Positions 48,701-63,200 of a stretch of DNA of 64,000 nucleotides are shown here, piece by piece. The stretch spans positions 28,422,378 through 28,486,377 of the forward strand of contig OW387139.1 of NCBI GenBank assembly GCA_936440205.1, read 5' to 3'. The stretch's first letter is position 1. Each line of letters starts with the position of its first letter. The translations under genes were made by a program, and so were the position numbers. The notes under the pieces were generated by a model that saw only the letters and a list, made by a program, of their open reading frames with translations, was not told where the DNA came from and made no database searches. Origin of the DNA: Lepidonotus clava. Taxonomy: Eukaryota; Annelida; Polychaeta; Phyllodocida; Polynoidae.

Positions 48701-50201
48701 TAGTGGTTTACAATGATTTTTATACTATCCCTTTGCCTATGAATTCTAGATGTTGCTCTTCCTATGTTGTGTCGGACCATTACAAACATATTACCACTTA
48801 TAGAACTTCAGGAAGGATGCCGATGTCATCATTGTTGTCCCCATTTACCGTTGTTCTGTTTCCGTTTCTTAGCTTGTGGTCTGAGAAGTCTACAACATGA
48901 TCGGAAGTGCTGTCAGGCCCCCTCCTGCACCACGACACTTCCTGTCTAGGGTCCGGTGCGGGAACTGCACGCGAAGGTAATAAGCAGAAACTCAGCAGAC
49001 AACATTTTACCAGACATACCTTGCTGTAGGGCGTGTAATACGTTGCGATTTCTCATCAGCGATGTAATCATTATCCACTTGGGAGGAAGATATCCACTCA
49101 GCTGCAACTAGTTTAAGTATTATCTCGGACAGTTTTAGATCATGGTTAAGAGATTGCGTATAGGGTTCATAGGGATTTCAAACGTTTCCCACACATTCAG
49201 TGTAACGCCAAACGAATACGCAACTAAATTCTCATCAGTGGCCCTACATTGATATGTGCAATTGAGTATCACAAAACCGTTAGGAATATATCTATCATTT
49301 GAACGAGTTGAATTGAGAATTTTGTGACCAGGGCCAATTGCGTGGGGATAAACACATTTTGAGGAAGAGGAAATGAAGATAAACGGGGAAATACGATAGG
49401 TAAGTAGGTGTACACCCACTGCTTTTGTGAGATAATAACGAACCAAAAACATGGCAAGGCATACAAATCAAAATTCGCTCTAGACACAATTACTTTGGAC
49501 AAGAAACCAATAAATCTAAATAGATTCAGCAGGGCTGTTCGACACTTGCCATCTATCACCCTAATCCACCGTATCTACGGAGTACTGAGTCCCCATAATC
49601 CCGACAGGGCAACCCCCAGCGCAACCCTGAATGGATATTGGAGATTTATTAAAATCAATACAGATGGTTACCCCAAGAGTTCCTAAGCGCCGGCTCAGTA
49701 TTCTGGCCAACCTGCCTGGTTTGTGTGACGATAAGGAAACACAACTATCTATCGGAATCGATTGAGAAGATCCAAGGTAACCAGTCTGTGTCCGAGCAGA
49801 GAAGATCAGGATTAAAGTTAATCATGTGAACTGATCCAGCTTGGGCACTACGCCCCACGCCATTTCTTATCTGAGAGAGCTATTGCTAACCAAATCATCG
49901 CATATTATGTCACCATAAAACGTTTTCCCACTTTCTACACATTTCTGCCTGTAGGCCTATTCATAGTTCCTGTGGTTACGACCAGAGATATGTTTTTCAT
50001 TATAAACATTTTTCATTTCCTTTTTTATTAAGATTAGGAAAGGATACTTCACCATAAATCAAAATCGGACTGTGAAATACGCGAAATGAAAAATTGCGAT
50101 GGCTCCCTGTTAGATCTAAGGAAATTCCGCAGCTGCACAGGGCTGAGTTATTGCTATTCCGTGTACCCAAATAAGGAAAAAACGCAGTGTCCTGATGTGC
50201 T
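42765..50201. other. No gene recognised
   Basis: Mostly AT-rich. GC-richer patches lie at 44.64-44.88, 46.35-46.57 and 47.21-47.53 kb. Open frames in them show no domain or splice support. Confidence 0.4.
44107..44439 (-). CDS. Uncharacterised open reading frame, possible exon
   Basis: A 110-codon frame is hydrophilic and acidic, containing SLSEAEGPEPEDKQNVEQLL and later a Cys pair (CQACDFGC). It is longer than most chance frames here and its composition is protein-like. There is no recognised domain and no supporting neighbouring exon. Confidence 0.18.
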   Translation of the reverse strand: MGSTFITVYPNMSDWTAPHEGRSIDVSLSEAEGPEPEDKQNVEQLLRKRSTDNNEIPSRLEWDLGDSYVHWESREEDRSKGTMPPATHSLSLTCQACDFGCAKNNLHKVL

Positions 50202-50925
50202 TTAAGGATAGACACCAGTGGTTGAGGTGTGAATGGCGAGACTGTCTTTGGTCAAAACCACAAGATCTGTTTTAAATAGTATTACTTAACAGACAACACA
50301 ATTATATAGCCATTATTGAACCATATATATTGATATGATTTATATAATAATAGGCCGAGAAATGGTTATAGAACATGGAAGCAAACTTGAAAATCACAAT
50401 TTTCAAACTTATTTTTTGAACATTGATATCTCACTTAATATTTAACACAGATGTTTGACAATTTTAGGAGGTCTTCTTGACATATAAAGGGAGGGAAGCG
50501 TGTCTCAAAATTTTGATATAGGTTTTAGTCATGTTTTTATCAAATGTAGAAAATTAAAATGCATAAAAGTCTAAAAAAGTTTCCCGTTTTTGGTGGTTTT
50601 TGGCCATAAAATCAAATCTAGGACCTAAATTGAAAATCTGAGACACGCTTCCCTGCATATGATTGTTATAAAGATGTATGTGAAATTTTATTGCTGTAGG
50701 TGAATTATTAACCAAGATATCCATGTTCAAAAAATAAAAGTGAAAAAATCAGTTTAAAATTAATGAAATCTCAGATTTTAGTTACTTTATAGTTGTTTTT
50801 AGATCAATAGATAGAGAAAAATATAAGCTTTTCAGTGATGTAAAGTTTGTTGTAATCAAAGCAATATTAAATAATTCATTGATGATTTCTTGAAATGGCC
50901 GTTCACCACTGGTGTCTATCCTTAA
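50202..50925. mobile_element. TTAA-flanked foldback MITE, about 720 bp
   Basis: TTAA flanks ends reading GGATAGACACCAGTGGT and its complement. Inverted matches recur inward: GGGAAGCGTGTCTCA near 50.50 kb against TGAGACACGCTTCCC near 50.65 kb, and TTTTTTGAACATTGATATCT against the complement of the 50.72-kb stretch. Nearly the whole element can therefore fold on itself. The TTAA duplication fits Kolobok or piggyBac. It is non-coding. Confidence 0.75.
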
Positions 50926-52079
50926 GCTGAAAGAAGGTGAAGTTACCAAAAAATAAATTGTGGTCCTCAGGCTCTGGGCTGGTGACGCTCAGATAAGAAC
51001 AACACACTGGGAAACAAAAGAAATGTCTTCCACTCTCTCTCTGTCTGTGTATTTTTATTACTGTGCTGCTACCTTTCCTTTCCCTTTTCGGTAAGTGGGC
51101 GGGCCGATATTCTCTCTTGTACATGAATCAACATGATAACTTTATTCTGACTTGCTGGCCACAATGATAGAACAAGACAGAGACGGCTGCGAGCTTTTCA
51201 ATGTTGGTTGTAATTGACATAGTATTCTATGCATTGAATCTGGATATTACACGTAATTATTTCTTACGTCAGTCTGTATGTACTCTATCCAAGAATTCGC
51301 GTTGATGCCGGGGGATGTTTTCCTCTTTTCCTTACAGTATAATAATCTCGGAACGCCCTTCAGGAGACTCAATCATGTCCCTTTTAAAAATGAGTATGCT
51401 TAGTATAGCTGTTATAATGGTTTTATCAAATTGTAATTAAATTGTGTGGCGATACCTAATCAATTTATTTATTTTGGAGAGGCGTGACGTCATCGCCCCC
51501 GTATCCATCGCTACAGCGATTTGTTGTATCGTTGCTATATGAATCGCTAGTCCGAAACCGTTTCCATTCTCGTTCCAACCACCACACAGACAACATCGCA
51601 GCAGAATTTTAAACTTTAGATTTGATGTATGCAGGAAGGATTAAAATAAATGTTATTTATTAAATGTCCAAATCAATTTACCTTGTTGTTATCCTGTTAT
51701 TAATCTCTAGTTGTTCTCGCCGCGAAGTAAATATAAACTGTAAATTGAAGATACATACAATTATGTGATTTTATGTTAAGTTAAGCCAATCCAACTGTAT
51801 AGTCAACTCAGTATCAAGAAATTAGAAATGGAAACCCAATAATATCGTCGTTTGTCTTAATCATAACGTGGAATACATACCGGTTCTGCTTTAAAATATA
51901 AGCCAAGCCCCATTGATTCACACTGGGGCCTACGTATTATGCTGTATACTGGTGTATCTATAATAGTCTTAAATGTATATAGAAGTGCTTTTTTATTCCG
52001 AAATCCGGCCATTAGTTTCCTCCCCGGTCTTTCGGTGATGGATTCCAATACAAACTCTCTTTTTTTCGGCAGCACTATT

Positions 52080-54107
52080 TAAAGCTTTGCTTTAGCTTCT
52101 CTGCTGGACGGTTTAGAAACACGCCCGTCCCGCGGCGCCTATCGGTTTCAGCCCTATTGGTGTTGGCTTGTGTTTGCTACACACAGCCTGGTCGTAGATT
52201 TTTATCCCACACTCAGTGGGCTGGGTCTGGTCGTCTAGGGTCGACTGCAGGCCGACTGCAAGTTTGCCTATTGAGCACATTGTAAAACATAGCGACGGGG
52301 ACCGGCCCCCAGCATACTGCCGCTATTCAACAGGCCTTGTCCCTATCATGGAATGATCAAATACGGCGAGTTGAATTGGAAATCGAGTTGATTGCAAAAG
52401 GTAATGGCATGTGGGGAGGGGCGGGGTCTGAGCATGGGAGTCACGCAATGTCGAATTACACCTGCCCTTTATGGCCGACACCTTTAGACGGCGCACGAGT
52501 AAGTGGGGTAGGACTAGGGCATCTTTTGGCAAAGTAATGTGCATTTATATGTCAGAAATAAGACTATTGAGGCCATTTTCAGTATGGAATATTTAACGGA
52601 GCCACCTATAGAAGCCCACCGCCAGACTCCAGTCTCACGCTGGCTATTGGCCAAGAGTGGTTCAATGTTTTCTCCTGTTGGGCTGGGGCCCACAACAAGA
52701 GGCGTCTATCGAGGCAGACCCAGGACGGCCCTTCCTCCTGTAGGCTCCGGTAACGCTCCACTGGCTATCAAAGCCGGAGTCCGGCTCAGCCCCGCGCCGG
52801 CTAATGCCAGAGTTTTGTAGGACGTGTGTCGGCCGGTGTGAGTAGTGCATACAAAGTTAGCTTTGGAGAAGGAGCGTGCAGTGGGGAAATCAACGCCGAC
52901 TATAGACTGCCTGCACGGTTTGTGTGTTGATGTGTATTCGGACGCGCGGGTGGGGGCATGTGTTTATATCATGATTCTACCCCCCTTGTGTTTAGTTTCA
53001 GGCTTAGTGGAGTAATCCTCGTCTAGTTATAATGGTGCTAATCTATACTATGGAAGCCAACACAAATTGGATGTATACATAATATATAGAGAGACACTGG
53101 ATGGGGGAGTGTGGCGAGGTGCGTGCAGGTACATCGTGAATCCCCACTGACCCCTGACATCTCCGCACATTGACGCAGGTGGGAACTATGCCGGTAGTTG
53201 GTAGCTAACCACCCGACGTCAGTAAGGACGGCTGTAACCCGCCCACCACGCGGCGGGCGGGGCTGTACAGCAGTAGTCCCACCTGTACTGGCACCAAGGC
53301 ATGGCGGCTGGGCTGGACGGACGGCCGGACGGACAGCGGGGGCTGGCAGATACCCAGAGCTCTGATCCCTCTGGCGTGACAGGCCGTGTGAATAAGGCCG
53401 ACGGGATCAGGCCATCTAAATCCACGTAGAGCCAGTCCCTGGAGGCGCCGGACGGACTGATGGACAGCTCACACCCCGGAGTAGAGCTGAGTTCGGCTGA
53501 CCAGTCACCTCCAGCTCATCGGTATTCTTGCCTTTGATATAGTCGTTGACAATATCATTTGACGTAGGAATTCAGCATCATGTAAATTATGCTGCATGGC
53601 TTCGGCAGTTGACTACTGAAAGAATGATTCAATTGAATAATGTCAAAAGTTAAACTATTTTAGATCTTTTAATATTACCATAATTTAAAAGAATATGGAT
53701 ACAATCATAACTGATATGTGTTGAACCATGGGAACTAATAAGAGTTAATCAATTCTGGGGTAGCGCCCTGCAATAGCTGGACCCTGGAGAAACCTGCCAA
53801 CAGTCTGGCCTCCCGTTGGTGCCGTGAGTTTCCCCCTGCGCGGCGCGGCGGCGACGGGCATCTCCTCCACGCGTCCGCAGCCACTCCAGTAGGCTGTGGG
53901 CGGCGGGCGGTGCGCGGGGAACGGGCGTACCGACAGCAGGAGCGACTGTAGGCACGAGAGTTTACCTCTAATACACCTCATAGGGAGTAAGGGGAAGATA
54001 ATATCGCTTCACTTTGCACAGTCTCTACTACATAGGCACTGGTAGAGAAAAGTGGAAATTGTCGTGTCAGCTCGCCTTGTATCTTAACCGGCACGGGAGT
54101 ACTCAGA
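52080..54107 (+). promoter_or_regulatory. GC-rich region upstream of the 54108 exon, candidate promoter area
   Basis: The region has blocks of CpG-rich sequence (52120-52150, 52650-52800, 53210-53470, 53815-53925) in an otherwise AT-rich window, leading to the signal-peptide exon. It includes GGACGGAC repeats near 53310-53340. No clear TATA box or initiator was found close to 54108. The stretch 50926-52079 holds nothing recognised. Confidence 0.3.
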
Positions 54108-54270
54108 ATGAGGCACAGGAGGAAGGAGTGCATGTCATCCAGACCGTCGGTAGTAGCAGCTGGAGGCGCCGGAGCAGGCATGGCGTCCCACACCGTGGAG
54201 GGAGTGCGCACCCTCCAACTCGCGTGCCTGAGGGTCCTCCTGGTCCTACAAGCTTTCTACCTCATAAACG
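54108..54270 (+). CDS. Probable first coding exon with signal peptide, possibly of a second nAChR-type gene
   Basis: An open frame from ATG 54108 ends at a strong GTGAGT donor at 54271. In-frame ATG 54180 has the better context (GCAGGCATGG). From there the product reads MASHTVEGVRTLQLACLRVL and continues LVLQAFYLING: a short polar start, a hydrophobic core and a small residue at the end, which is a typical signal peptide. The exon ends after the first base of a codon, the phase required by the nAChR exon that begins at 12679. A GC-rich region precedes it and the strand is the same as the receptor gene. I infer the start of a tandem paralogue whose later exons lie beyond the window. Any other secreted or membrane protein with a phase-1 first intron would fit as well. 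Confidence 0.5.
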
Positions 54271-57200
54271 GTGAGTCTGAATTATGTATCAGCTGCCTTT
54301 TATCGCCTGGATCTAGTATGATGACAACATGGGGATTACTCGGAATGGCGATAAAATGCATGTGATTATAACGATGGTAAATATTTTATATATGTAAGAA
54401 TCGGGTAATTACCTGTTTATACACCTTGCTGGCACGACACTTATCATAGAAGCTAGATATGTATTGAAATAGTAAACACTTTAGTGATAATTTCTCTTTT
54501 TTAGTATATAATATTGATACAGTTCGCAACTCTATTAGGTTTAAATGTACTGTTGTCATCCAATAGATCAAATGCCCACAAAACCAATAGAAATTTTCGA
54601 TTTCTGAAGTGGTTTTAACTTTATTTTTCCTCATTTTGCTTTTAGTAACAACAAATTATATGCTATTATATTTCTATACAGATACATTACTTTTTAAACA
54701 TGCTGATGATTAATGTGTTATAGGTGTCGGTATTGCTTCCTAAGTTGCGTAGTGCTCAGTGGTTCGTGTTATTGTTTAGCGGATTGAGATTTCGAATTAC
54801 TGCTGAGAGTGAAATTGTATTCCATACAAAACAAAATGCAACTGTCAAAGTTTAGTACGGATACGTGAGCAAATGGTCTGATAGGATGTTGGCCAAATTA
54901 TTGAAAATGGGAATTTTATTTCTATTTGAAATACTGATATCAGGGAATATGATGCACAGTAAGGAAAGTATGAGTCAATAAGTAAGGTAGCACGAGAACA
55001 TTATATGCACATGTATAAACACGTATAAACACGTATACATTCAGGTATACATATAATATTATGAATAATGTATGTATATATACCTGAGGGGCTGAATCCA
55101 ATATTCACCGGGTCAACTTAGACGGAGAAATAGGAACCCATGGTACTTTTCCAATTACGCCAGCCTAGTTGGTGGGGAAATTATGAAGCCACCTTATAAC
55201 TATTTGCACATAGCAACGATGAATAAAGTGTGTTTTACATTAAACGAGTGCAACATTACAATGTTGAATGCTTAATGTAAGATAATGATAACCATCATAT
55301 CAAACTGCGTTTACTGAAGACGTTCATCCTGCTACCACATGGGTAGGGTCAACTTAATTATTATATGAAATTCGATCAACTCTCTTTTATCCCCTATGCT
55401 TTTATCAACGCCTAACATCAATATGTTATGTGTGTGTGCGTTTTCAGTCCTAAGGTATTCACACTCAGATCATCCCACTTTTGAATACCTCGATGCATGG
55501 GACTACAGTGAATATTTGCAATACGTCTGAAATATAACTGAACTGAAACCTAACTTTCACACTGCTGAACAATTTGCTCATAATCTATCCATTTATACTG
55601 CATAAGAAATCAAACACTTAAGAGCATTCAAATACGCAAAGACAACATCCTTAACACACAAAAAAACATCCCTCTGGTGGCGTGATTACAGCCACTAAGA
55701 TGGCAGGGGGTATGGCATCAATGTGATGACTCCCGGCCTAAGCTCAGTGTGTTTTCCTGCCGCAGGGGGGCCCACTCTGAGGTAATCTGTGTATAGCAAA
55801 GGTGTCAGTTCCGTTTTTATCTGATGCCCCTTTCAGTTCTGACCTGGATGGTGGGGATTAAAATGACGGAAGGCAAACAAAACGATCACTTAAAATGTCG
55901 TCTCCTGTCGCATGGATTACATGTGTGAAGTTTCAGCGTCCCTCTGCCACCTCTCATGCACTACGCTGTGGGAAAGGGCAGTGGAAGCCTGTTAGAGTTT
56001 CGCATGTATAACTGGATACGTGACGCAAAAACTGCAGTTGAAACATTAAAGTGGATCTGTGTATTCTGATATGGCTAACATGGCCTTTTATGTGGCTCAA
56101 ACTACTCTAACGTCCATGCTTTTTAATGTTCTTCTACTTCCATTACTTCTGTGCTCTCATCTTTATATCTTATCTGTCCCATGTATTTGGTTGTTACAGT
56201 TCAAGCTTGGCTCAAAAAACCACTAGAATAGGTGTGTACGATAAGTATGCACTCCAATGTTGAGGCTAAAGGGGAACGACTGGTTAAAAGAACCCTTTGT
56301 ATGGCGATCATGGTTCTAGTTAAACCTGAGCTGTTAAACAGATAAAGCTGTGCCGTAGGAGATGGTCCTACTAAGCCCGAAATCTTTTCCACTCAGCAAA
56401 TAACCTGTTTACACTGGAGACTAGAAAGGAGGAAGAGGCTTCGTGATGCATTCAGACACCGTGGGGCAGTCACCAGGCCTTCCCCTAGCTATCTAGTACA
56501 AGTACGCCTACTGTCTGCCGTCTACTTACACCCAGTGACAGGTGGTGGGAGTAGTCTAACCCACCCTGTGTAAACCCCGTACCCAGCCTCTCTGCACTTC
56601 AGTCCCCATTCTGAACTAATCTTTCACATGTTAAAGCAGATTTACTTTGGACAAGTGTTCACCAGCTGAGGTCCGTTTCCAGCCAGTCGCCCCTCCAGTG
56701 GCCCTGAGCAGGTCCATTGCCTCCCGGTAGGGTTTGGAGGAGGCCAGCAATGGGGGCCGGGCAGTCCTTGGTAGTCGAGTCGTTACCTGCTGGTGAGCAG
56801 CTCGCCCCGCCTGTCCTCACTCCTAGCGAGTCGCTCATCTCGCCTTATTGAGTTGTAAGTAGGGCGGCGCCGAGCTATCAGCGCCAAACCTAATTCTTTT
56901 AATCGATCTGCCTATTCCTGAGACCTAGGTCGACAGTGGGGATTCTTCTGATGGTTGGACGTGCAAAGGAAAGCCAGTGGTCTGGCTTTCCTTCTCGGAT
57001 CTCATTCATCGATGTGTTTCTTTATTTCTGCCATCCTAAGTTTGACACGCCGAGCCGGGGGATCTCGTCTTGTATCTTGGAGAGAGGACCATCACTGGGG
57101 AACGTTCAGAGGCTCCTCTATCGGGACAGATATGGGAGTATGTGTATTAGCTTTGACAAGCCACTTCCCTTGGCGTTGGGAGATATATATTGCTATCGGC

Positions 57201-60200
57201 GGACGTTCATTGAACTAGGGAAATGATGCATTAGCCAACTTTGATGACGAGATGTTTGATGAGCATCCCCGGGTACTGACCCGGGATGCCATGTTGAAAG
57301 CACTGCCCAATCACGAAAGAGTAATAGAATGTTCCATAAAAAGTCTCATTCCCCTTTAGAATGCAGCAATTTGATTAAATCATTGATGTAGACTGAAACA
57401 TAGACTTCACCTAAAACAGATACACGTAACCTTATAGAAATTTTAAAATCAATATTCTAGTCTAGGGAGAAGAGAGTCATAGATTGTCTTGGGCCGAATC
57501 CACAGTGAAGTCTCATCTTTTGACTTATGCCTCATCCTATTTTGAAAAGGAGGAACCATAAATTCCTTCTCTGGGAATTATCGGCATGGTTCCTCAGTGC
57601 GATCGGTTTGTTGAAACCTCATTAGGGTAAGAGGCAGTCGGCAGGGGATCACCGACGAGATGACAAATACATTGTCGGGAGTCAACAGAGCAGAGACAGG
57701 CATCGCTCATATAGTCCAACCAAATTTCCCAATTACTTGGAGTCAACCTATCTTCTCACAGTCGAGCTAAACTCGTTGCTCCTTACTATAGAGACAGGTC
57801 GAGTGCCAATATGAATGAATTACTGATGCTTCTTCTAGATTAACTTTCTAACACGAGTATGTATGACTACCTATTACAAGTGTCTTCTCATCCGTTGCAA
57901 TATTCGTCTAGTTCCGGATTCTGACAAAACCTAAACAAATAGCACACATTGCCATGTCATAGCAACTGCTATAATTATTATAGACTACTTGAAGCTACTG
58001 TTGAAATACCGAGTTTACTATATAAGTGGTCATGCATTTGAACAGAGACAATTTTGATGTTGCAAGATGATAATATCCTAATAATTTGTGCCAGTTTAAA
58101 AGCAGTTTTCTTTTGGCACGCATTATTAATCCACAAAGATCTCGAAAAAATGCGGAATGGACTCAAGTATCAATCTTTATTCATGAGAGCTTTAACAAGA
58201 TTGCCTGAATATTTGCTGACCGTTCGGGCTCGGGGTCGGGCTCTGAAGGTCGAGCAAATTGAAAAACACATCTATCTTATTATTGAAGTATTCGCACATG
58301 TAAATCTGCCAAAATCTAGAGTAGAAATTGAAGATATACGATCTTTTTGGAACGAGAGTTAACTAAAGTAGAACATGAACTTGTGAAACAGGATTCTATA
58401 TATAACAACCCGAAATACTAGTATGCGTGTTTCTATGACTATAAGGCGTTTTCATAGTTTGTCATCTATGTCAGTCCATGACCTTGTTTGTTTTAGACGA
58501 CTAGGGATAGGTATGCATTCCAAAGTCAGATATGTGGATTGGATAAGCAGTTAAAAACGTAACGTTACAGCGAACATACAGTGTAATGAGTGTAATGTTA
58601 AATTCCAGCGCCAACTACCTCTCTGGACAACTTTCCCTAGGACAACCGCCCCCCCCCCCCTCCAGTAGGATACTTACTTCATAGGGTCAATTATTCCTAT
58701 GGATCAGACTATTTATAACCATAGGACAAATAAACCTGCTTGACCATCACTCAGGGGTAGGACAATTACTTACACAGGTAAAACAATAATTATTACTCTT
58801 AGTTCTAACTATTTTATCATACCTGTATTATTCCTTCAGACCCTACTGAATTCTAGCATTAACTGCTCAATTTTCCCCAAAAACATCCATGATTTTTTAA
58901 AGCTCCTACCCAGTAAACAAAATCACGTTGTGACAACGTTGTGAAGACGTTATGTTTTCGACGGACACCGTTGTGAATTTTCGTTGCAAATACGTAAAAG
59001 ACAGTTTAAAATTTTGTGAAGCATTGTGAAAACAAGTAATAAAGAAGTGTGCTGCTAAGTGGTGAACATGGACTTTAATTTGATAGTTGCAGTGAAGACA
59101 AATCATTGAGATACAGCTTACATTGGGATATCTTCTAGGTGATCCTAAATTTCAAAAGATTCATTTCCATTGATACATTACTTGTAACTGACCAATAAAT
59201 GCACATAAATTAAACTCATGAGAAGTACAAAAGCTTTCCCATCAAATACATAAGATCGATATTTGACCACATTCAATTTTAGTCAATCAGCACTCGAATG
59301 TCGCCATTGACCTACGGATAGGGATCGGGGAATGAGATCATTTCATGTGCAGAAATTCTCTATTGCGTCTGTTCCTCACATCGCGAATCACCTACGTCCC
59401 TAGGAAAGTATCGGTTTTTTGTGGTCAACGCTACGGTCATATTGCAAATGCTGACAAGAGGGATATATGATATGGCAACTGAGAGACATTATATCCGAAC
59501 GGTGGAATATTACCTTTATAACAAGGACCCTATGGAGAGAAGCACGGTAAAAAGGCCCCTATCAATCTTGGTATATCAGAACATGCTGACGTCTCCTTCT
59601 CGGACGGGGTAAAACTAATTGGACAGGCAGAGCCAAGGGTCAAAGAGGAACATGTAACCGAACCGGCACCTCAAATTTATTATAGATGCTTTTTCTGGCA
59701 GACGCCATAGGCAATGTCCCACACAATATTTCAGCGGGTTTGGTCCCCGCCCCCCAGCCGGCACACACCCTGTCAACGGGGTACTCTTTGTAAATGGTCC
59801 CCGGGCCGTGTAACATATGATAGAGCTGTCTCCGCCTTTTAGGTCTTATTGGCCTTTGACTTCATGGAGACATTTTTCTGTTAATTCCGACCCTGGAGCT
59901 GACAAGCCCGAGCCACCTACGTGCCCCAGGGTAAATAAGGAACAAGCTTTTTCTCGCTACACTCCACCTGCGGCCAGCAATGCCACGATCGATAGAAGAC
60001 AAAAAAAAGTCAATCTGTTTATCGTCACCCCAGGCTCGTCGGGACAACTGGCCATTGGTCTTCAGGGAAAACTGTCTTATCAAAATCTCATTAAGGCTTA
60101 CCGGGAATAGGGGGGACGCGGGCAATCGTTAAGACTTGCGTATTTGTCAGTGAAAATCACGTTTCGATTTTGTAAAATGGCCGCGCCGAAAATGGTAAAT

Positions 60201-63200
60201 TCGATTTCCGGGACGCAAGGGCGGCCTTATCTCTACCGAAACTGACTTTGGATGCAAAACGTCGAGAACTCAGGGGCGAGGGATGGTGAGATACGGTGCT
60301 ATTTTAGGATCCCATTCTAAAAATACAGGGTGATTCCAATATCGCATAGTGAAACGGTATGTGTATGCGCATTTTCAATGACGTATTTTATCATGTATAA
60401 ATTTACAGCATTTTGCCCAGAGATTGAGTAGGCCTACAGGGACCTATCTTAGCTTAACCTTTCAGCTAAGTTAATAAGTTATACAAAGAACAACGGGGAT
60501 CATGTTCAAAGATGCCATTGATTTTCACATCCAAGATATATGGCGGGTATTTACCCCAGTTTCATCAAAACCAAATGTAGGAATATACAAACTTAAGATG
60601 AAGTTTTCTTTTAAAAAAGTTATTTTCATTTGATACAACTGTTCATTGTAATTTCTATAATATAGGGAACTAAACACAAATACACACAAAAACACACACA
60701 GTATTTCTTTTAAAATTGTCAACGGAAGAAAAGTAAACGTATATCAATATTTCATTTGATACAACTCTCAAAAGAAAAAGGGTTGGCCTCAATTGCCACA
60801 ATGTCAAGAAAGATAAGCTAGCATTTATCTTTACGTGGCAAAGTATATTGATATTCTGTCATTTTCGGATGTGTCAAGATGAAGAATGTGAAAACAACGA
60901 GCGATAGCAACAATGAAATTGAATTTGTACTGAGCTATTTGATAATAGGTGCATTAGGTGCAAAAGAACATGTTCAGTTTTGTACGTTAATGGAAGTATA
61001 ACGCTTTGTTATCTCGACAGCAGGAAAGCGGTAGGTCATGGTTGTTAGCGGAAAAACAATACTGATATCACTATAAGAATTTACCGTTGTTATTTTGTCC
61101 TATGCTCAGTGATCCTAAACGTAAACGTTTGCAACCAAGCGTTGGGATTGCCTGCGCTTAATTATAAGGTTAAAGCCTAATGCTTTGACCTTTAAATGTT
61201 TTTGTGGTTTTCTGAGGCAGATAGAATCAATACTCTTCATCTTCTTACCTTATTTAGGGGATATCCTCACTGCTTAGGATACATTGGTAAATGTCTAATT
61301 TAAGAAGTAGGCCCTATGTTGATTTCAACTATGGTAATGAACGATGAGAAGGTCTATAGATTTAGACTGCATATGGCAATGGCTACATTCAAACTATCGG
61401 GCCAATATATTAAGAATAAGGCTTTCTGGAGGGAAACAGGGAAAAGCCCAAATATAGGAAAGGGAAGCCCGGTCCAACATGCAAAAGATTTTTTGGGAAA
61501 GCAGCTGAAATTCTAACTGAGAAGGATGCTGTGAACTTCATGAACCTTCATGATTGTTGTTAAATTCACCAGCAAATGGGAACCGTCAAGATTCTTTGCT
61601 TATTTGATAACAAACCCCTTTTATGCACACAATTTTAGGCCCTACGTTTTTCAAAAACGTACAAATGATCACCATACCTCACGTTGAAACCAAAAAAAGG
61701 CTTCATCACATAGTTAGTCCCAGCTATTATGGTGGGTACCCAACCTTAAAGTGACAACCCTAACCACTTTGAAGATGGTAGGGAACGCAGCAGAGATAAG
61801 AGGATTTGATGAGTATGGTGCTCGTTACACTGTTAACCAGTGAACGTCACCCCCTCTACGAGATCAGAAGCCTAGGCCGGTCCTGATCGATCTTCTCCCG
61901 CCGTCTATAGATAGGCTTTGATCTGTTCTGACCCACAGGCCTACCCTCTATGATATACCATAATCAATCTACTTTGGGAAGGGTCAAAGCATCTTCTTGT
62001 TTCGGTGCGAGTATCTTAGCATCCTACTCTATATTGGGTGTACACGGAAATCATTGATAGTGGGAAATGTTGATATTAATGTCATTCCAGCAAAGTGACT
62101 GATGGGGGCGGGGGTAGGGGGGGGGGGGGGGGCAGGTAAACTGCAAAAGACCTTTCTCTGATGGACAAATGTATGACCAACTTGCAAAAAATCTGAACCG
62201 TCTTTTACAGATTAGATTATATTTTTGGTATAAGACGCAGTTTTCCATGAACATGTGACAAGTGATTAGATAAAGCGTGTTACCCTCGCTGGATTGCTTT
62301 GGTTTGGACTGCTTTTCATTTTTAACAAATTTTGAGAACTAACTGAATCAGCACTTTGCAGTCTTAATCGCTGTTTTAGTCAACATTAACAGAAGCATAA
62401 AGCAAGAAATCGGTGGAACCGGCAAGAGGAAAACCTTCAATCTCTTCTTGTCTGTTCCAGACGGATTTATCTACTCAGGCAATACGGATGGTTCTCCTGG
62501 TGTGCATTTCAGTTCCACGGTCCAATCGCCATTCTCATGTTATCATCATGATATCCAAGATAGAAGCCTTGTTCATATACTACAATATATTTATTTATAG
62601 TTATTTATTTAATGCGTGGTGGAAATATGAATTTAACAATATACATCATAGGCCTATATATACTAACATGCAAATGCAGAGAGCTAAATGTAGCAACGTA
62701 TGTAGTAACGTTGAGTGTTACCTTCGACACCCAGAGGTGATATCAGGTAGTTTACCGTAATTACCAACTCCGTCCTACAGGTAGAAAATAATTAGCCCTA
62801 AAAGGGGGCCAAAGTTGTACACGCAGACACTGTAGCTATGGAATCACTATGGGTACCACTCAAAGAGAAAGGTATCCGACTTTATTAGCAACTTGTAAAT
62901 ATATCGGATCCTTCAGTAGACTACCTTGTAATTAGAAGAAGCCATCTGCCTGACCCTATTGTGCCATTGGTTTTACACTGTTACACGGGAAGGTGCTGGT
63001 CTCATTGCTTCTTTGTATTAGTATGAATAATGATACACTGAAGTAACATGATAGTTTCACAGTAATCTGATGCATCAGTTAGTACCTCGCCAGTTATGAC
63101 TTTACAACTGATTTAGAACCTTCTATAATTAGTTGTGCCTAAAGGTGACAGGAGAGAAGGTGAAAAGTCATGTTAAGTCGGGTTTCAACCGAACGATTTT

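Noticed and set aside
52070-52090. TATTTAAA as a TATA box before the GC-rich stretch
   Set aside because: No exon or initiator follows at a sensible distance, and AT-rich matches are common here.
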